Shown here: positions 43,397 through 49,786 of the stretch, piece after piece
Layout: each line of letters begins with the position of its first letter
Position numbering within the stretch: the first letter of the stretch is position 1
From: a virus
Virus record (IMG/VR): IMGVR_UViG_3300021378_002906
Span: 1-49,869 of that record
Reading direction: 5' to 3' (one strand)
Length of the DNA stretch: 49,869 nt
The notes under the pieces: generated by a model
What the model saw: only the letters and a program-made list of their open reading frames with translations
Told to the model about the DNA's origin: nothing
The model's database searches: none
Position numbers and translations under genes: made by a program

Positions 43397-44435
43397 CGTC
43401 TTGACTTATACCTAGTATCCTAGCTTTCCATTCGGCCATTCCCTCAAGTCTTTCGGCCTCCTTTTTAACTGTTTCTTTTTGCATTTCAGCAATCCTTACC
43501 ATGTTGTCTCTTTCTTCTTTCTCTTGGAACATCTGAACAATAGATAATATAGAGGCATTCTCTTTTTTCTTATTTTTCATTCTGTCTGACCTGTCACCTT
43601 GTAACTTTTTAGTCAGATTCTCTATTCTACCTTCGCACTGATGGTACTCGGAGCTTTTAGCCTTGATGATTTCGGCAAGTCTAACAGACATCTCGGTCTG
43701 ATCATCTGCGATATCAAACATATCATTAAGTTTGTTCAAATGCTTACTGACGACCTCTAGGTTTATGATTTCCTTACATACATTCAGGTAAAGGTTTATT
43801 TCGTCAGCAGATAAATCGGGTTTGTCCCAAGTGAGTCGTATGAACTCCTGCTCAAATAAGTCTCTGTCGCTTACGTCTAAGTAGTTATTCATTATTTTTA
43901 AAAAACGAGAATTATTTAAATTAATACCTAACCTCTCGACACATATTTGATATTGCCTATTGATTTTTGACTCCTCAAGGTTTAGCCCCGTCGCCTCGTT
44001 TATTTTCTTGACTATTCGACTAGTCGCTTTGGGAGCAATATAAGAATTCAATGCCCCACTATCTTTGGACGGTATAATGTCTGGGTTAACATCTCTAATA
44101 ATATCTAAGACACCCCTTTGTTCCAAGCTTAGTGGGTTAACCCGCTTATCAGGAAACAATAATTTAGCTATCTCCAATGAAGACAACCCATCTTCGGCTT
44201 GCTGGATTATAAACTCCTTCTGTTCTTTACTAAATTTAATTGGTTCTTGTTTACCTTTGAATTGAGTATTGAACTTTATGTCATTTTCAATCAAAAACTT
44301 CCTGACAGACCTACCTTCTTTGGTCCTGCCGTCTAAATCATCATTTTGAAAGCATTTTTGAGTTAAAACATTTAAATCTTGATATTTTTTACTATTTTTC
44401 TGTAAAAAGTCTACTTGTTCGTCTGTTAATTTCAT
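43386..44435 (-). CDS. HTH-containing protein, possible terminase small subunit (349 aa)
   Basis: N-terminal part contains a likely helix-turn-helix (KEFIIQQAEDGLSSLEIAKLLFPD, residues ~72-95); the rest is helical with a charged coiled coil near the C-terminus (residues ~250-340). It sits upstream of the nuclease and TerL genes and overlaps its neighbours at both ends (4 nt with the sigma gene). Position and DNA-binding N-terminus suit a terminase small subunit, but the length is greater than usual and no diagnostic signature is visible. Confidence 0.45.
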   Translation of the reverse strand: MKLTDEQVDFLQKNSKKYQDLNVLTQKCFQNDDLDGRTKEGRSVRKFLIENDIKFNTQFKGKQEPIKFSKEQKEFIIQQAEDGLSSLEIAKLLFPDKRVNPLSLEQRGVLDIIRDVNPDIIPSKDSGALNSYIAPKATSRIVKKINEATGLNLEESKINRQYQICVERLGINLNNSRFLKIMNNYLDVSDRDLFEQEFIRLTWDKPDLSADEINLYLNVCKEIINLEVVSKHLNKLNDMFDIADDQTEMSVRLAEIIKAKSSEYHQCEGRIENLTKKLQGDRSDRMKNKKKENASILSIVQMFQEKEERDNMVRIAEMQKETVKKEAERLEGMAEWKARILGISQDDVI

Positions 44436-45151
44436 TCCGCTTCTCCTTCTCCACTAATTATTATGTCATTATCCCTCATTATCTTCTCTGCTTTTTGCGC
44501 AAATATCTTTTTAAGGTTTTTCACCTGTCTGTAACCAGCTTTTCTCTTTTTCTCGTTGGTTTTGTAACCCATTAAATTAGCTACGTCTTCCTCTGTGCTA
44601 TCATCTTGAAAATACAACATCTTATAAGCCTTGTAGTGCATCTCGCTTAGTTCTTTCTTCATTTCGATATTAAGACGCTTAACGGAGTTATGAAAAAAAA
44701 CATTATCTTCGCTTTCTGCAGATCCTATTTCATACATATGCTCATCAGCGGAAACTGCCACTCTCAAGCTAAATGCAGACTTCTTTGTCTTCTCCCACTT
44801 AGCAAATTTATCACATTCTCTGTTTTGAACTTTTTGAGATGTGAATGAACAAGCATTATCGCCCATATTAAACTCACAACTTGCGCAGGGCTTAACATAA
44901 TTACCATAATGGTTTCTAACTAAGTTTTTTATCTGGTTGGACACGATAATGTTGATCCAAGGCTCTAAAGGCCTTTTTTGATCCCACATATCCCACTTTT
45001 TGTAAATGTGGATCTTGATGACCTGCTCCACATCCTCAAAATCAAACCAACTAATGCAATCTAAACGCCACCTGCTTCTCTGCTTCCTTATGGCGTTCTC
45101 TATTACATCAATACAATCCTCAAACTTCCTTTCAGTCTCTTCTGCCATCAA
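44432..45151 (-). CDS. Phage RNA polymerase sigma factor with a cysteine-rich insert (239 aa)
   Basis: Residues ~35-82 look like sigma region 2: WFDFEDVEQVIKIHIYKKWDMWD...PLEPWINIIVSNQIKNLVRNHYG. This is followed by a Cys cluster (C89, C92, C101, C113), probably a zinc-binding insert, and then a region-4-like HTH near the C-terminus (DSTEEDVANLMGYKTNEKKRKAGYRQVKNLKKIF). It would redirect host RNA polymerase to phage (late) promoters. The gene overlaps the zinc ribbon gene by 20 nt and the next gene by 4. The first ATG is followed by a second ATG in tandem (MM). Confidence 0.75.
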   Translation of the reverse strand: MMAEETERKFEDCIDVIENAIRKQRSRWRLDCISWFDFEDVEQVIKIHIYKKWDMWDQKRPLEPWINIIVSNQIKNLVRNHYGNYVKPCASCEFNMGDNACSFTSQKVQNRECDKFAKWEKTKKSAFSLRVAVSADEHMYEIGSAESEDNVFFHNSVKRLNIEMKKELSEMHYKAYKMLYFQDDSTEEDVANLMGYKTNEKKRKAGYRQVKNLKKIFAQKAEKIMRDNDIIISGEGEAE

Positions 45152-45461
45152 TAAAGTCGTTTATGTTAACACTTCTTTTTCTGGCTGTTTTCGGTGCGTC
45201 TTTCTCTCCCATTAAAGACTCTAAAGAAAAAACATTGTTCCCATATGACTCTATATCAACGGCAAGGCCATTACGAAGCTCGGGAACATCTTCGGAATCA
45301 GTCTCGTCTTCCGCTAGAGGCTCTGATTCTTTATTTTTTTTGAAATTTTCTTTGTTTTCACCTACTCCGCCAAAACCTGACCCACAACTAGAACAGAATT
45401 TTGGTTTGGAATATGTGTATTCAACCTTCTTTCCACATTCTGTGCAATAAATATGATTCAT
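45132..45461 (-). CDS. Zinc ribbon protein (109 aa)
   Basis: N-terminus YCTECGKKVEYTYSKPKFCSSCG has two CxxC knuckles (C6/C9 and C22/C25, by count), a classic zinc ribbon. The middle is acidic and low-complexity; the C-terminus is basic (KTARKRSVNINDFIDGRRD). It could be a transcription-related accessory, since its 3' end overlaps the sigma factor start by 20 nt, but no specific function is recognised. The start ATG at 45461 is preceded by TGTATATTATAGTGT, with a -10-like box 5-7 nt upstream. Confidence 0.65.
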   Translation of the reverse strand: MNHIYCTECGKKVEYTYSKPKFCSSCGSGFGGVGENKENFKKNKESEPLAEDETDSEDVPELRNGLAVDIESYGNNVFSLESLMGEKDAPKTARKRSVNINDFIDGRRD

Positions 45462-45625
45462 ACACTATAATATACAGGAAAATTAAATATTTTCAAAATA
45501 AATCAAGAATTATTAAAACTTATGTAAAAAAAACTTTTCGCAGTTTGGGCGTATTTTATTGAAGTCTTGATTCACTATAAATACACTAAAGCAACTATAA
45601 TAGTTACTCAAATAACGTTATATAT
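45462..45625. promoter_or_regulatory. 164-nt intergenic spacer before the sigma/packaging operon
   Basis: Noncoding and AT-rich. It holds the candidate -10 (TATATT/TATTAT, 45474-45467) of the zinc ribbon gene, a TATAAATA at 45576-45583 on the plus strand, and two small palindromes, AACTAT-A-ATAGTT (45593-45605) and ATAACGTTAT (45612-45621), just after the stop of the 45626 gene. No T-run follows, so they are not clear terminators. Confidence 0.4.
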
Positions 45626-46615
45626 TTATAATATTCCCTGAGAAATTACCATCTCTGTCTCCAGAGCGTCACCACCTGCTATAGAGTAACGTTGGCTTGT
45701 GACATATGAACCGCTGCCCATATTCATAGCTCCATCAACATTGTAAGAGTTTAAATTAAAAGGCACTGTTTGAGGTCTAACACCACTGCAGTCTTTCATG
45801 ATAACTCCTATGTCGCCAGAGGTTCTTATTCCTTGTGCCGATATTATCTCTTTAAAACCAGTTGATTTTATAATCATTTTATTTTCTATACTCTTGACCA
45901 AAGACTTTCTTGGAATCTGTTCCCCTAAACAATAAATATCTTTGCGACCATAATTTCTACTGAAATTTAACTGATAAACAGAATTAACATTAGTTAAATT
46001 CGTTATCCAACCGCTTAATTGACAATTATGACCATAAATAAAATTATCGCTGTTCATTAAATAATTATTACTCCTCTCATCTCTTTGGGCCGTATGGACT
46101 CCTTCCAAAAGCTCACCGCTAGGAGGAGCAGTCGATCTGAAACTAGCTTTGCAAACAACAGGAGCAAAGGGGTTTATATCTATAGTTAAACTTTCCAAAA
46201 AACATTTGTTATATATATTTTTACCTATTGTAATAGGGAAGAAGTTCTGACCGCTACCATTCCCCCCATCTATATCGTCCCTCATAAACAAATAAGGATC
46301 TCTAAACCCACTGCCCTGATAATGATTATTAGATATGTAGTATTCTACATTTATCTTGCAACTCAGAGGGTCTGTTTGCTTGTACATCTGGTCTATATCA
46401 ATTAAACCAGCTTTTCTGTTGACTTCTGCTGCCATATCAAGGCTAACTGATAATGAATTAGCATATAAAGCTCTTGCCCCCAATATATAGTTAAAACCAC
46501 CTGGGGTGCTGCCTATTTCATTAGGCTCGTTAGGAGCATAGTCATAATCAATTGCCCAATCTTCTATTTCCTGATTAGCCTTACCTATAGTGATGGCCAT
46601 ACTCTCGTCCGTCAT
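45626..46615 (-). CDS. Tail-tube-like domain protein away from the tail block (329 aa)
   Basis: Weakly but recognisably related to the phage's tube-like proteins: an N-terminal strand series containing PGGFNYILGARALYANSLSVSLDMAAEVN, DPLSCKINVEYYISN, an ITIGKNIYNKCFLESLTIDINPFAPVVCKASF segment that mirrors IGIGNAFLTDY..SVGSLPTATVSF, and a C-terminal MNMGSGSYVTSQRYSIAGGDALETEMVIS part. It has no LRRs. It is separated from the tail genes by the packaging and head blocks. GTGTATAAA (46629-46621) sits 5 nt before its ATG. Function is inferred only as a tube- or spike-related virion protein. Confidence 0.5.
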   Translation of the reverse strand: MTDESMAITIGKANQEIEDWAIDYDYAPNEPNEIGSTPGGFNYILGARALYANSLSVSLDMAAEVNRKAGLIDIDQMYKQTDPLSCKINVEYYISNNHYQGSGFRDPYLFMRDDIDGGNGSGQNFFPITIGKNIYNKCFLESLTIDINPFAPVVCKASFRSTAPPSGELLEGVHTAQRDERSNNYLMNSDNFIYGHNCQLSGWITNLTNVNSVYQLNFSRNYGRKDIYCLGEQIPRKSLVKSIENKMIIKSTGFKEIISAQGIRTSGDIGVIMKDCSGVRPQTVPFNLNSYNVDGAMNMGSGSYVTSQRYSIAGGDALETEMVISQGIL

Positions 46616-46631
46616 AACAATTTATACACTA
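46616..46631 (-). promoter_or_regulatory. Candidate promoter box upstream of the 45626-46615 gene
   Basis: Minus-strand TAGTGTATAAATTGTT runs into ATG 46615. TATAAA (46626-46621) is 5 nt from the start codon, and TATAAAT resembles the T4-type late box. It is the clearest case of the GTGTATAWW motif. Confidence 0.45.
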
Positions 46632-46636
46632 TTTTG

Positions 46637-46936
46637 TTACGCAGTGCGCTTCAATAACCTTTTTAAGCAATTAGGGGAGATATCATACAGCCATAACCCG
46701 AAATTTATCATTTTTACCAACTTTTTTGGTATTTTGTACCTCCTAAGTAGTTTTATAAAACTTTTTCTGTTATGCTTGGCAGTGTTAGGGTACTTGTAAG
46801 TCAAATAATCATGAAATTTACCGCCACGATCAATCAAAGCCATAGTTTCTTCGCCGTATTTCTTCAAAATCCACTTTCTGAAGAATTTAGGTAGCGTAGC
46901 TCCATCGCTTTTGTCATAACTTTCCCACTCAGCCAT
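46637..46936 (-). CDS. Small basic protein, unknown (99 aa from the preferred start)
   Basis: The open frame extends up to 47035, but that longer version would overlap the HNH gene at 46956 by 80 nt. The ATG at 46936 (MAEWESYDKSDGATLPKF), 19 nt after the HNH stop, is the more economical start; the longer version would add 33 residues. The protein is lysine/arginine-rich with helical stretches; no family is recognised. It could bind nucleic acid. Confidence 0.5.
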   Translation of the reverse strand: MAEWESYDKSDGATLPKFFRKWILKKYGEETMALIDRGGKFHDYLTYKYPNTAKHNRKSFIKLLRRYKIPKKLVKMINFGLWLYDISPNCLKRLLKRTA

Positions 46937-46955
46937 AATTGCGTAAATTATTACA

Positions 46956-47576
46956 CTATTTGGCAGCTTTTCTCTCTTTAAAATATGTCTGAAGCTCTTT
47001 AGGACAGTATTTGTCGCCTTTAGCCTCGTTTTCATGACTCCACATTGGACGAAGATTGGTATAATGACATAACATTATTATTTCATCCTCATTACCTTTG
47101 GCGGCAGCTAAAGGTAAAATATGATCAACATGCCACTTACCTTTTCCAACACCCCTATTATTTAACGTCATGCCGTCTTCAAACTGAGATTTAAGATGCT
47201 CTTGAAGATACTCTAAAGAACAACCAAGATATTTTAATTTACCTCTTTTGTTTCCTGATAATGCTCTATTTATAGAACTATAATATAACATCTTTAGTCT
47301 ATGAATAGGGTCGTTGTGGTATCGATCATTTTCATATTTTCTTTTATATTCATTCTTTTTATCCCTGTTTTCAGTCCTCCACCTTTTTGATAGGGATATT
47401 TCTTTAGCTCTATACTCTGGGTCTTCAATCCTCCTAACCTTTCTTCTTGTGTTTGCCTTTTTATTGGAACACTCTTTGCATATGGATATGTAACCGCTTT
47501 TTATTCTTTTGGTTTTACTAAAACATTCAAGAAGTTTTTCTTCAAAGCATTTTGTACATTTCTTTTTCATAATCAC
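46956..47576 (-). CDS. HNH endonuclease (206 aa)
   Basis: Two CxxC pairs (C7, C10 and C33, C36) form a likely zinc finger, and residues ~149-190 carry the HNH core: WHVDHILPLA, then HYTNLRPMWSHENEAKGDK (H149, D151, H152, N174, H181, N183). The middle is basic and helical, suited to DNA binding. The frame opens with GTG at 47576; ATG at 47570, just past the TGA of the upstream gene, is an alternative start. Tandem with another HNH protein at the rightmost end of the minus-strand genome block. It may be a homing-type or packaging-linked nuclease. Confidence 0.8.
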   Translation of the reverse strand: MIMKKKCTKCFEEKLLECFSKTKRIKSGYISICKECSNKKANTRRKVRRIEDPEYRAKEISLSKRWRTENRDKKNEYKRKYENDRYHNDPIHRLKMLYYSSINRALSGNKRGKLKYLGCSLEYLQEHLKSQFEDGMTLNNRGVGKGKWHVDHILPLAAAKGNEDEIIMLCHYTNLRPMWSHENEAKGDKYCPKELQTYFKERKAAK

Positions 47577-47944
47577 TTTTTATAGATTTCTTTTTTGACT
47601 CTTTGTACTGTAGATACTCCCTTTTTGGTTATTTCCGCAGTTTTCCTTATCGACACCCCTTGGTTGAGATGTTGCACGATATCATCGTGCTTTTTGAGAA
47701 ACTCCTCTCTTGAATAAAACTTACCTACTGGTCTCCCAAATACGGCTCCATTCTTTTTAGCTTTTTCAAACCCCGCTTTAATTAAACTCGCATGATCCAT
47801 TGACCTATTCATGTTATGTGCCATGCCGTGACACGAACCGCATAACGGAACTGTTTTTTTACCACCGTAAACTCTGGGTATTGGATGGTGATTTTCTGTG
47901 GCTGGATTCTTCTCACATTCCCAGCACATAATTGTTTCTTTCAT
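47573..47944 (-). CDS. HNH-type zinc protein with a resolvase-like HTH tail (123 aa)
   Basis: N-terminus MCWECEKNPATENHHPIPRVYGGKKTVPLCGSCHGMAH is a compact HNH-type zinc motif (C7, C10, H19-H20, C35, C38, H43). The C-terminal ~55 residues read GAVFGRPVGKFYSREEF...HLNQGVSIRKTAEITKKGVSTVQRVKKE, matching the DNA-binding helix-turn-helix of serine recombinases/invertases, but no serine recombinase catalytic domain is present. The start ATG at 47944 follows a TACTTTATT stretch, and an 18-bp repeat lies immediately upstream. Its stop overlaps the next gene's GTG start. Confidence 0.7.
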   Translation of the reverse strand: MKETIMCWECEKNPATENHHPIPRVYGGKKTVPLCGSCHGMAHNMNRSMDHASLIKAGFEKAKKNGAVFGRPVGKFYSREEFLKKHDDIVQHLNQGVSIRKTAEITKKGVSTVQRVKKEIYKK

Positions 47945-47947
47945 AAT

Positions 47948-48048
47948 AAAGTAATCGCGGCATATTAATTATTTAATCTTATTCTTGCCTAAAGCTTATT
48001 ATATTTTATTTTTTATTATTGTCAAGACTCAAAGTAATCGCGGCATAT
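47948..48048. repeat. Two 18-bp direct repeats (AAAGTAATCGCGGCATAT) in the divergence region
   Basis: Exact copies at 47948-47965 and 48031-48048, start-to-start distance 83 nt. One copy abuts the HNH gene start at 47944 (reverse complement reading ATATGCCGCGATTACTTT toward it). They contain a CGCG core and may be regulatory operator or promoter elements. Confidence 0.85.
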
Positions 48049-48332
48049 GAGTTATTATATATTCCTTTTTTTAAAATGGCCGATCCGATTTTTTTCCACT
48101 TAACGATTTTATGTATTTTTTTTATATATTTTTTCTGATTAATAGGGGGGAGGGGCACAGCCCCAATAACTTATACTGAATCGTTGTTGATAAACTGAAG
48201 AAGTAGTCCCCCCTGCGAATTCTAACAGTTATCCAACACTTTTTTTCACTTAATGGGGGTGGGGTCTGTTAGATGCTATTAGGCAATAAAAACTCTCTTG
48301 TTTTTGCTTTTTTCGGAGTTTATCACTATTCT

Positions 48333-48358
48333 GTGGAACATTTTCCGTGGAACATTTT
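48333..48358. repeat. Tandem 12-bp repeat GTGGAACATTTT (period 14)
   Basis: Two exact copies at 48333-48344 and 48347-48358, separated by CC. They lie about 85 nt before the rightward gene start; possible regulator or initiator binding site. Confidence 0.85.
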
Positions 48359-48428
48359 AACTCGTTGATACTCAGTCGATTAGAATGTGAAAATAAATGA
48401 TGTTTATGCTTCCATTTTTCGGCTCTGG

Positions 48429-48443
48429 TGGTATAATACAACC
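48429..48443 (+). promoter_or_regulatory. Extended -10 promoter directly before the 48444 start
   Basis: TGGTATAAT (48429-48437) is a perfect TGnTATAAT. The following ACAACC ends at the ATG at 48444, so the normal +1 falls on or next to the start codon, which would give a leaderless or near-leaderless message. No clear -35 box is visible. Confidence 0.55.
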
Positions 48444-48653
48444 ATGCAAGAGAGAAACACTACATCACTATCACCTGTTCCTAATCCAAACGTCCAGCAG
48501 ATCCTCACTGAGATGGTCGCCAACGCTAACAAGAATCTTGAGCGTCAGCAGGAGCGTCAGCGTCAGTTCGAGATCAAGCGTGAGCGTGAGATGGTAATGA
48601 AAGCAAAAAGAGATGCTGAAAATAAGTGTCGAAACATCTTGCAAGGTCACTAA
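48444..48653 (+). CDS. Small charged helical protein (69 aa)
   Basis: Begins MQERNTTSLSPVPN; residues ~20-60 are a charged helix (QQILTEMVANANKNLERQQERQRQFEIKREREMVMKAKRDAENK) that looks like a coiled coil. The in-frame ORF could extend to 48387, but the ATG at 48444 follows a strong extended -10 by 6 nt and is preferred. Function not recognised. First of four rightward genes with higher G+C than the late genes. Confidence 0.6.
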   Translation: MQERNTTSLSPVPNPNVQQILTEMVANANKNLERQQERQRQFEIKREREMVMKAKRDAENKCRNILQGH

Positions 48654-48688
48654 AAATATCGTAAAATATAACCAGAAAGAAAATCACT

Positions 48689-49018
48689 ATGAAAGCATAC
48701 ACTACACCACCACTCAATCCCTGCTCACTACGCATCAACAGCCTAACAGCTTTTGACTTCCGCAGCTACCCTACCTTCTCACATGTAGAGAAGACAATCC
48801 ATGACGACAAGGCTGGATGGTCTGTGACTGTCTACTTCAAATCTGGTAGCTTCTCCGCTGTCTCATGTCGTGGATACGATGTGACCATCAACGGCACACC
48901 CTTCACACATGGCGACATCAATCGTGCGGTTGTCGATTCTGCTGGTGAGCCAACTAGCTGGTCTGATCTCAGAGAGAACCACAAGCACCTAATCCCTACT
49001 TACTTACCTAACCACTAA
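48689..49018 (+). CDS. Small protein of unknown function (109 aa)
   Basis: No recognised domain. It is compact, contains aromatic and beta-rich segments (WSVTVYFKSGSFSAVSCRGYDVTINGTPFTHGD) and ends in a proline/leucine stretch. It starts after AGAAAGAAAATCACT-ATG; the next gene starts after the similar AGAATAATATCACT-ATG, so the ATCACT-ATG leader is shared. Codon use is richer in G+C than the minus-strand genes. Confidence 0.55.
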   Translation: MKAYTTPPLNPCSLRINSLTAFDFRSYPTFSHVEKTIHDDKAGWSVTVYFKSGSFSAVSCRGYDVTINGTPFTHGDINRAVVDSAGEPTSWSDLRENHKHLIPTYLPNH

Positions 49019-49033
49019 CAGAATAATATCACT

Positions 49034-49276
49034 ATGAACACTAATATACTAACAGGAACACAGTTCCAATTCAATTGCTCCGAGCGTGGAGCTTATACCG
49101 CACAGATCTCTAACATCGAAATCGATGGACTCGATACGCGTGACTATCCCGATTTTGTCGATGCCTTCATCTGTGATGCCCATGTAGATGGCAAACAAGC
49201 TACTGATGATCAGCTTGACCAGATGAATGATGACGGCATGTTCCGTTATGAAGCAGTCGAAGCAAGCCTATACTAA
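49034..49276 (+). CDS. Small acidic protein of unknown function (80 aa)
   Basis: Acidic (many Asp) with an N-terminal strand-like stretch and a helical C-terminus (DDQLDQMNDDGMFRYEAVEASLY). It is 15 nt after the preceding gene, following the repeated TAACAGAATA and an ATCACT-ATG leader. No family recognised. Confidence 0.55.
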   Translation: MNTNILTGTQFQFNCSERGAYTAQISNIEIDGLDTRDYPDFVDAFICDAHVDGKQATDDQLDQMNDDGMFRYEAVEASLY

Positions 49277-49297
49277 CATCTAACAGAATAGATACTA

Positions 49298-49786
49298 ATG
49301 GATACTAGAATGGATACTAGAACAAAGACATACCGTAAGAACTTCACGCCTAAGGCTAGGGTATACCGCTATGCACTAGATCACGTTATCACTAAGCATG
49401 AGGATGATGTGTTAGACTTTGGATGTGGTAAGGATAACTACTGGTCTAACAGACTAAGCCCACAAGAGTATAGCATCGATGGCTATGATCTATCAATAGA
49501 TGAATACATGATAGAAAAGAAATACTCAGTGATCCTTGTGTCTAACGTGTTGAATGTCCAAGAGACAGAGGATCAGTTAGAGGATACGCTAGACAGCATC
49601 ATGCGCTTCGCTCAGTCAGGCACAATCATAGTGTGGAACTACCCAAGCGGACCGAGGAAGATGAGCCTCGACATGGACGCACTGCATGAATACGTTAAGG
49701 TAGCAGCAGACGACAATGGCTATACCACTCTAACAGATTGCCTCAAGGGTGAGCATCAAGGGCTATACGTCACCACGCTCATCTAA
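49298..49786 (+). CDS. Small class I methyltransferase-like protein (162 aa)
   Basis: Residues ~37-48 VLDFGCGKDNY are the class I SAM-binding motif I (DxGxG), and the segment IDGYDLSIDEYM...YSVILVSNVLNV fits motifs II-IV of such a fold. The protein is shorter than most stand-alone methyltransferases, and the substrate cannot be inferred. The start is unusual: ATGGATACTAGA is duplicated in tandem (49298-49321), so either of two in-frame ATGs may be used (49298 or 49310). Confidence 0.65.
   Translation: MDTRMDTRTKTYRKNFTPKARVYRYALDHVITKHEDDVLDFGCGKDNYWSNRLSPQEYSIDGYDLSIDEYMIEKKYSVILVSNVLNVQETEDQLEDTLDSIMRFAQSGTIIVWNYPSGPRKMSLDMDALHEYVKVAADDNGYTTLTDCLKGEHQGLYVTTLI

Larger units (their letters stand above)
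47945..48443. other. Noncoding divergence region with direct repeats and G-tracts
   Basis: About 500 nt without a convincing gene, between the leftward late block and the rightward small-gene block. It contains two 18-bp direct repeats, a GGGGGGAGGGG tract (48145-48155) with a short GGGGC-ACA-GCCCC hairpin, a GGGGGTGGGG tract (48255-48264), a CTAACAG/CTGTTAG 7-bp inverted pair (48222-48228 and 48266-48272), a tandem GTGGAACATTTT repeat, and an extended -10 promoter at the right end. A TTATCCAAC (48229-48237) resembles a DnaA box at 7 of 9 positions. It looks like a regulatory or origin region, not proved. Confidence 0.6.

Noticed and set aside
45576-45583. T4-like late promoter TATAAATA on the plus strand
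   Set aside because: No plus-strand gene follows; the sequence faces the end of a minus-strand gene.
47573-47944. Integrase or serine recombinase
   Set aside because: Only the DNA-binding HTH resembles a recombinase; the catalytic domain is absent.
48229-48237. DnaA box
   Set aside because: Only a single 7-of-9 match to TTATNCACA; insufficient on its own, listed only as context.
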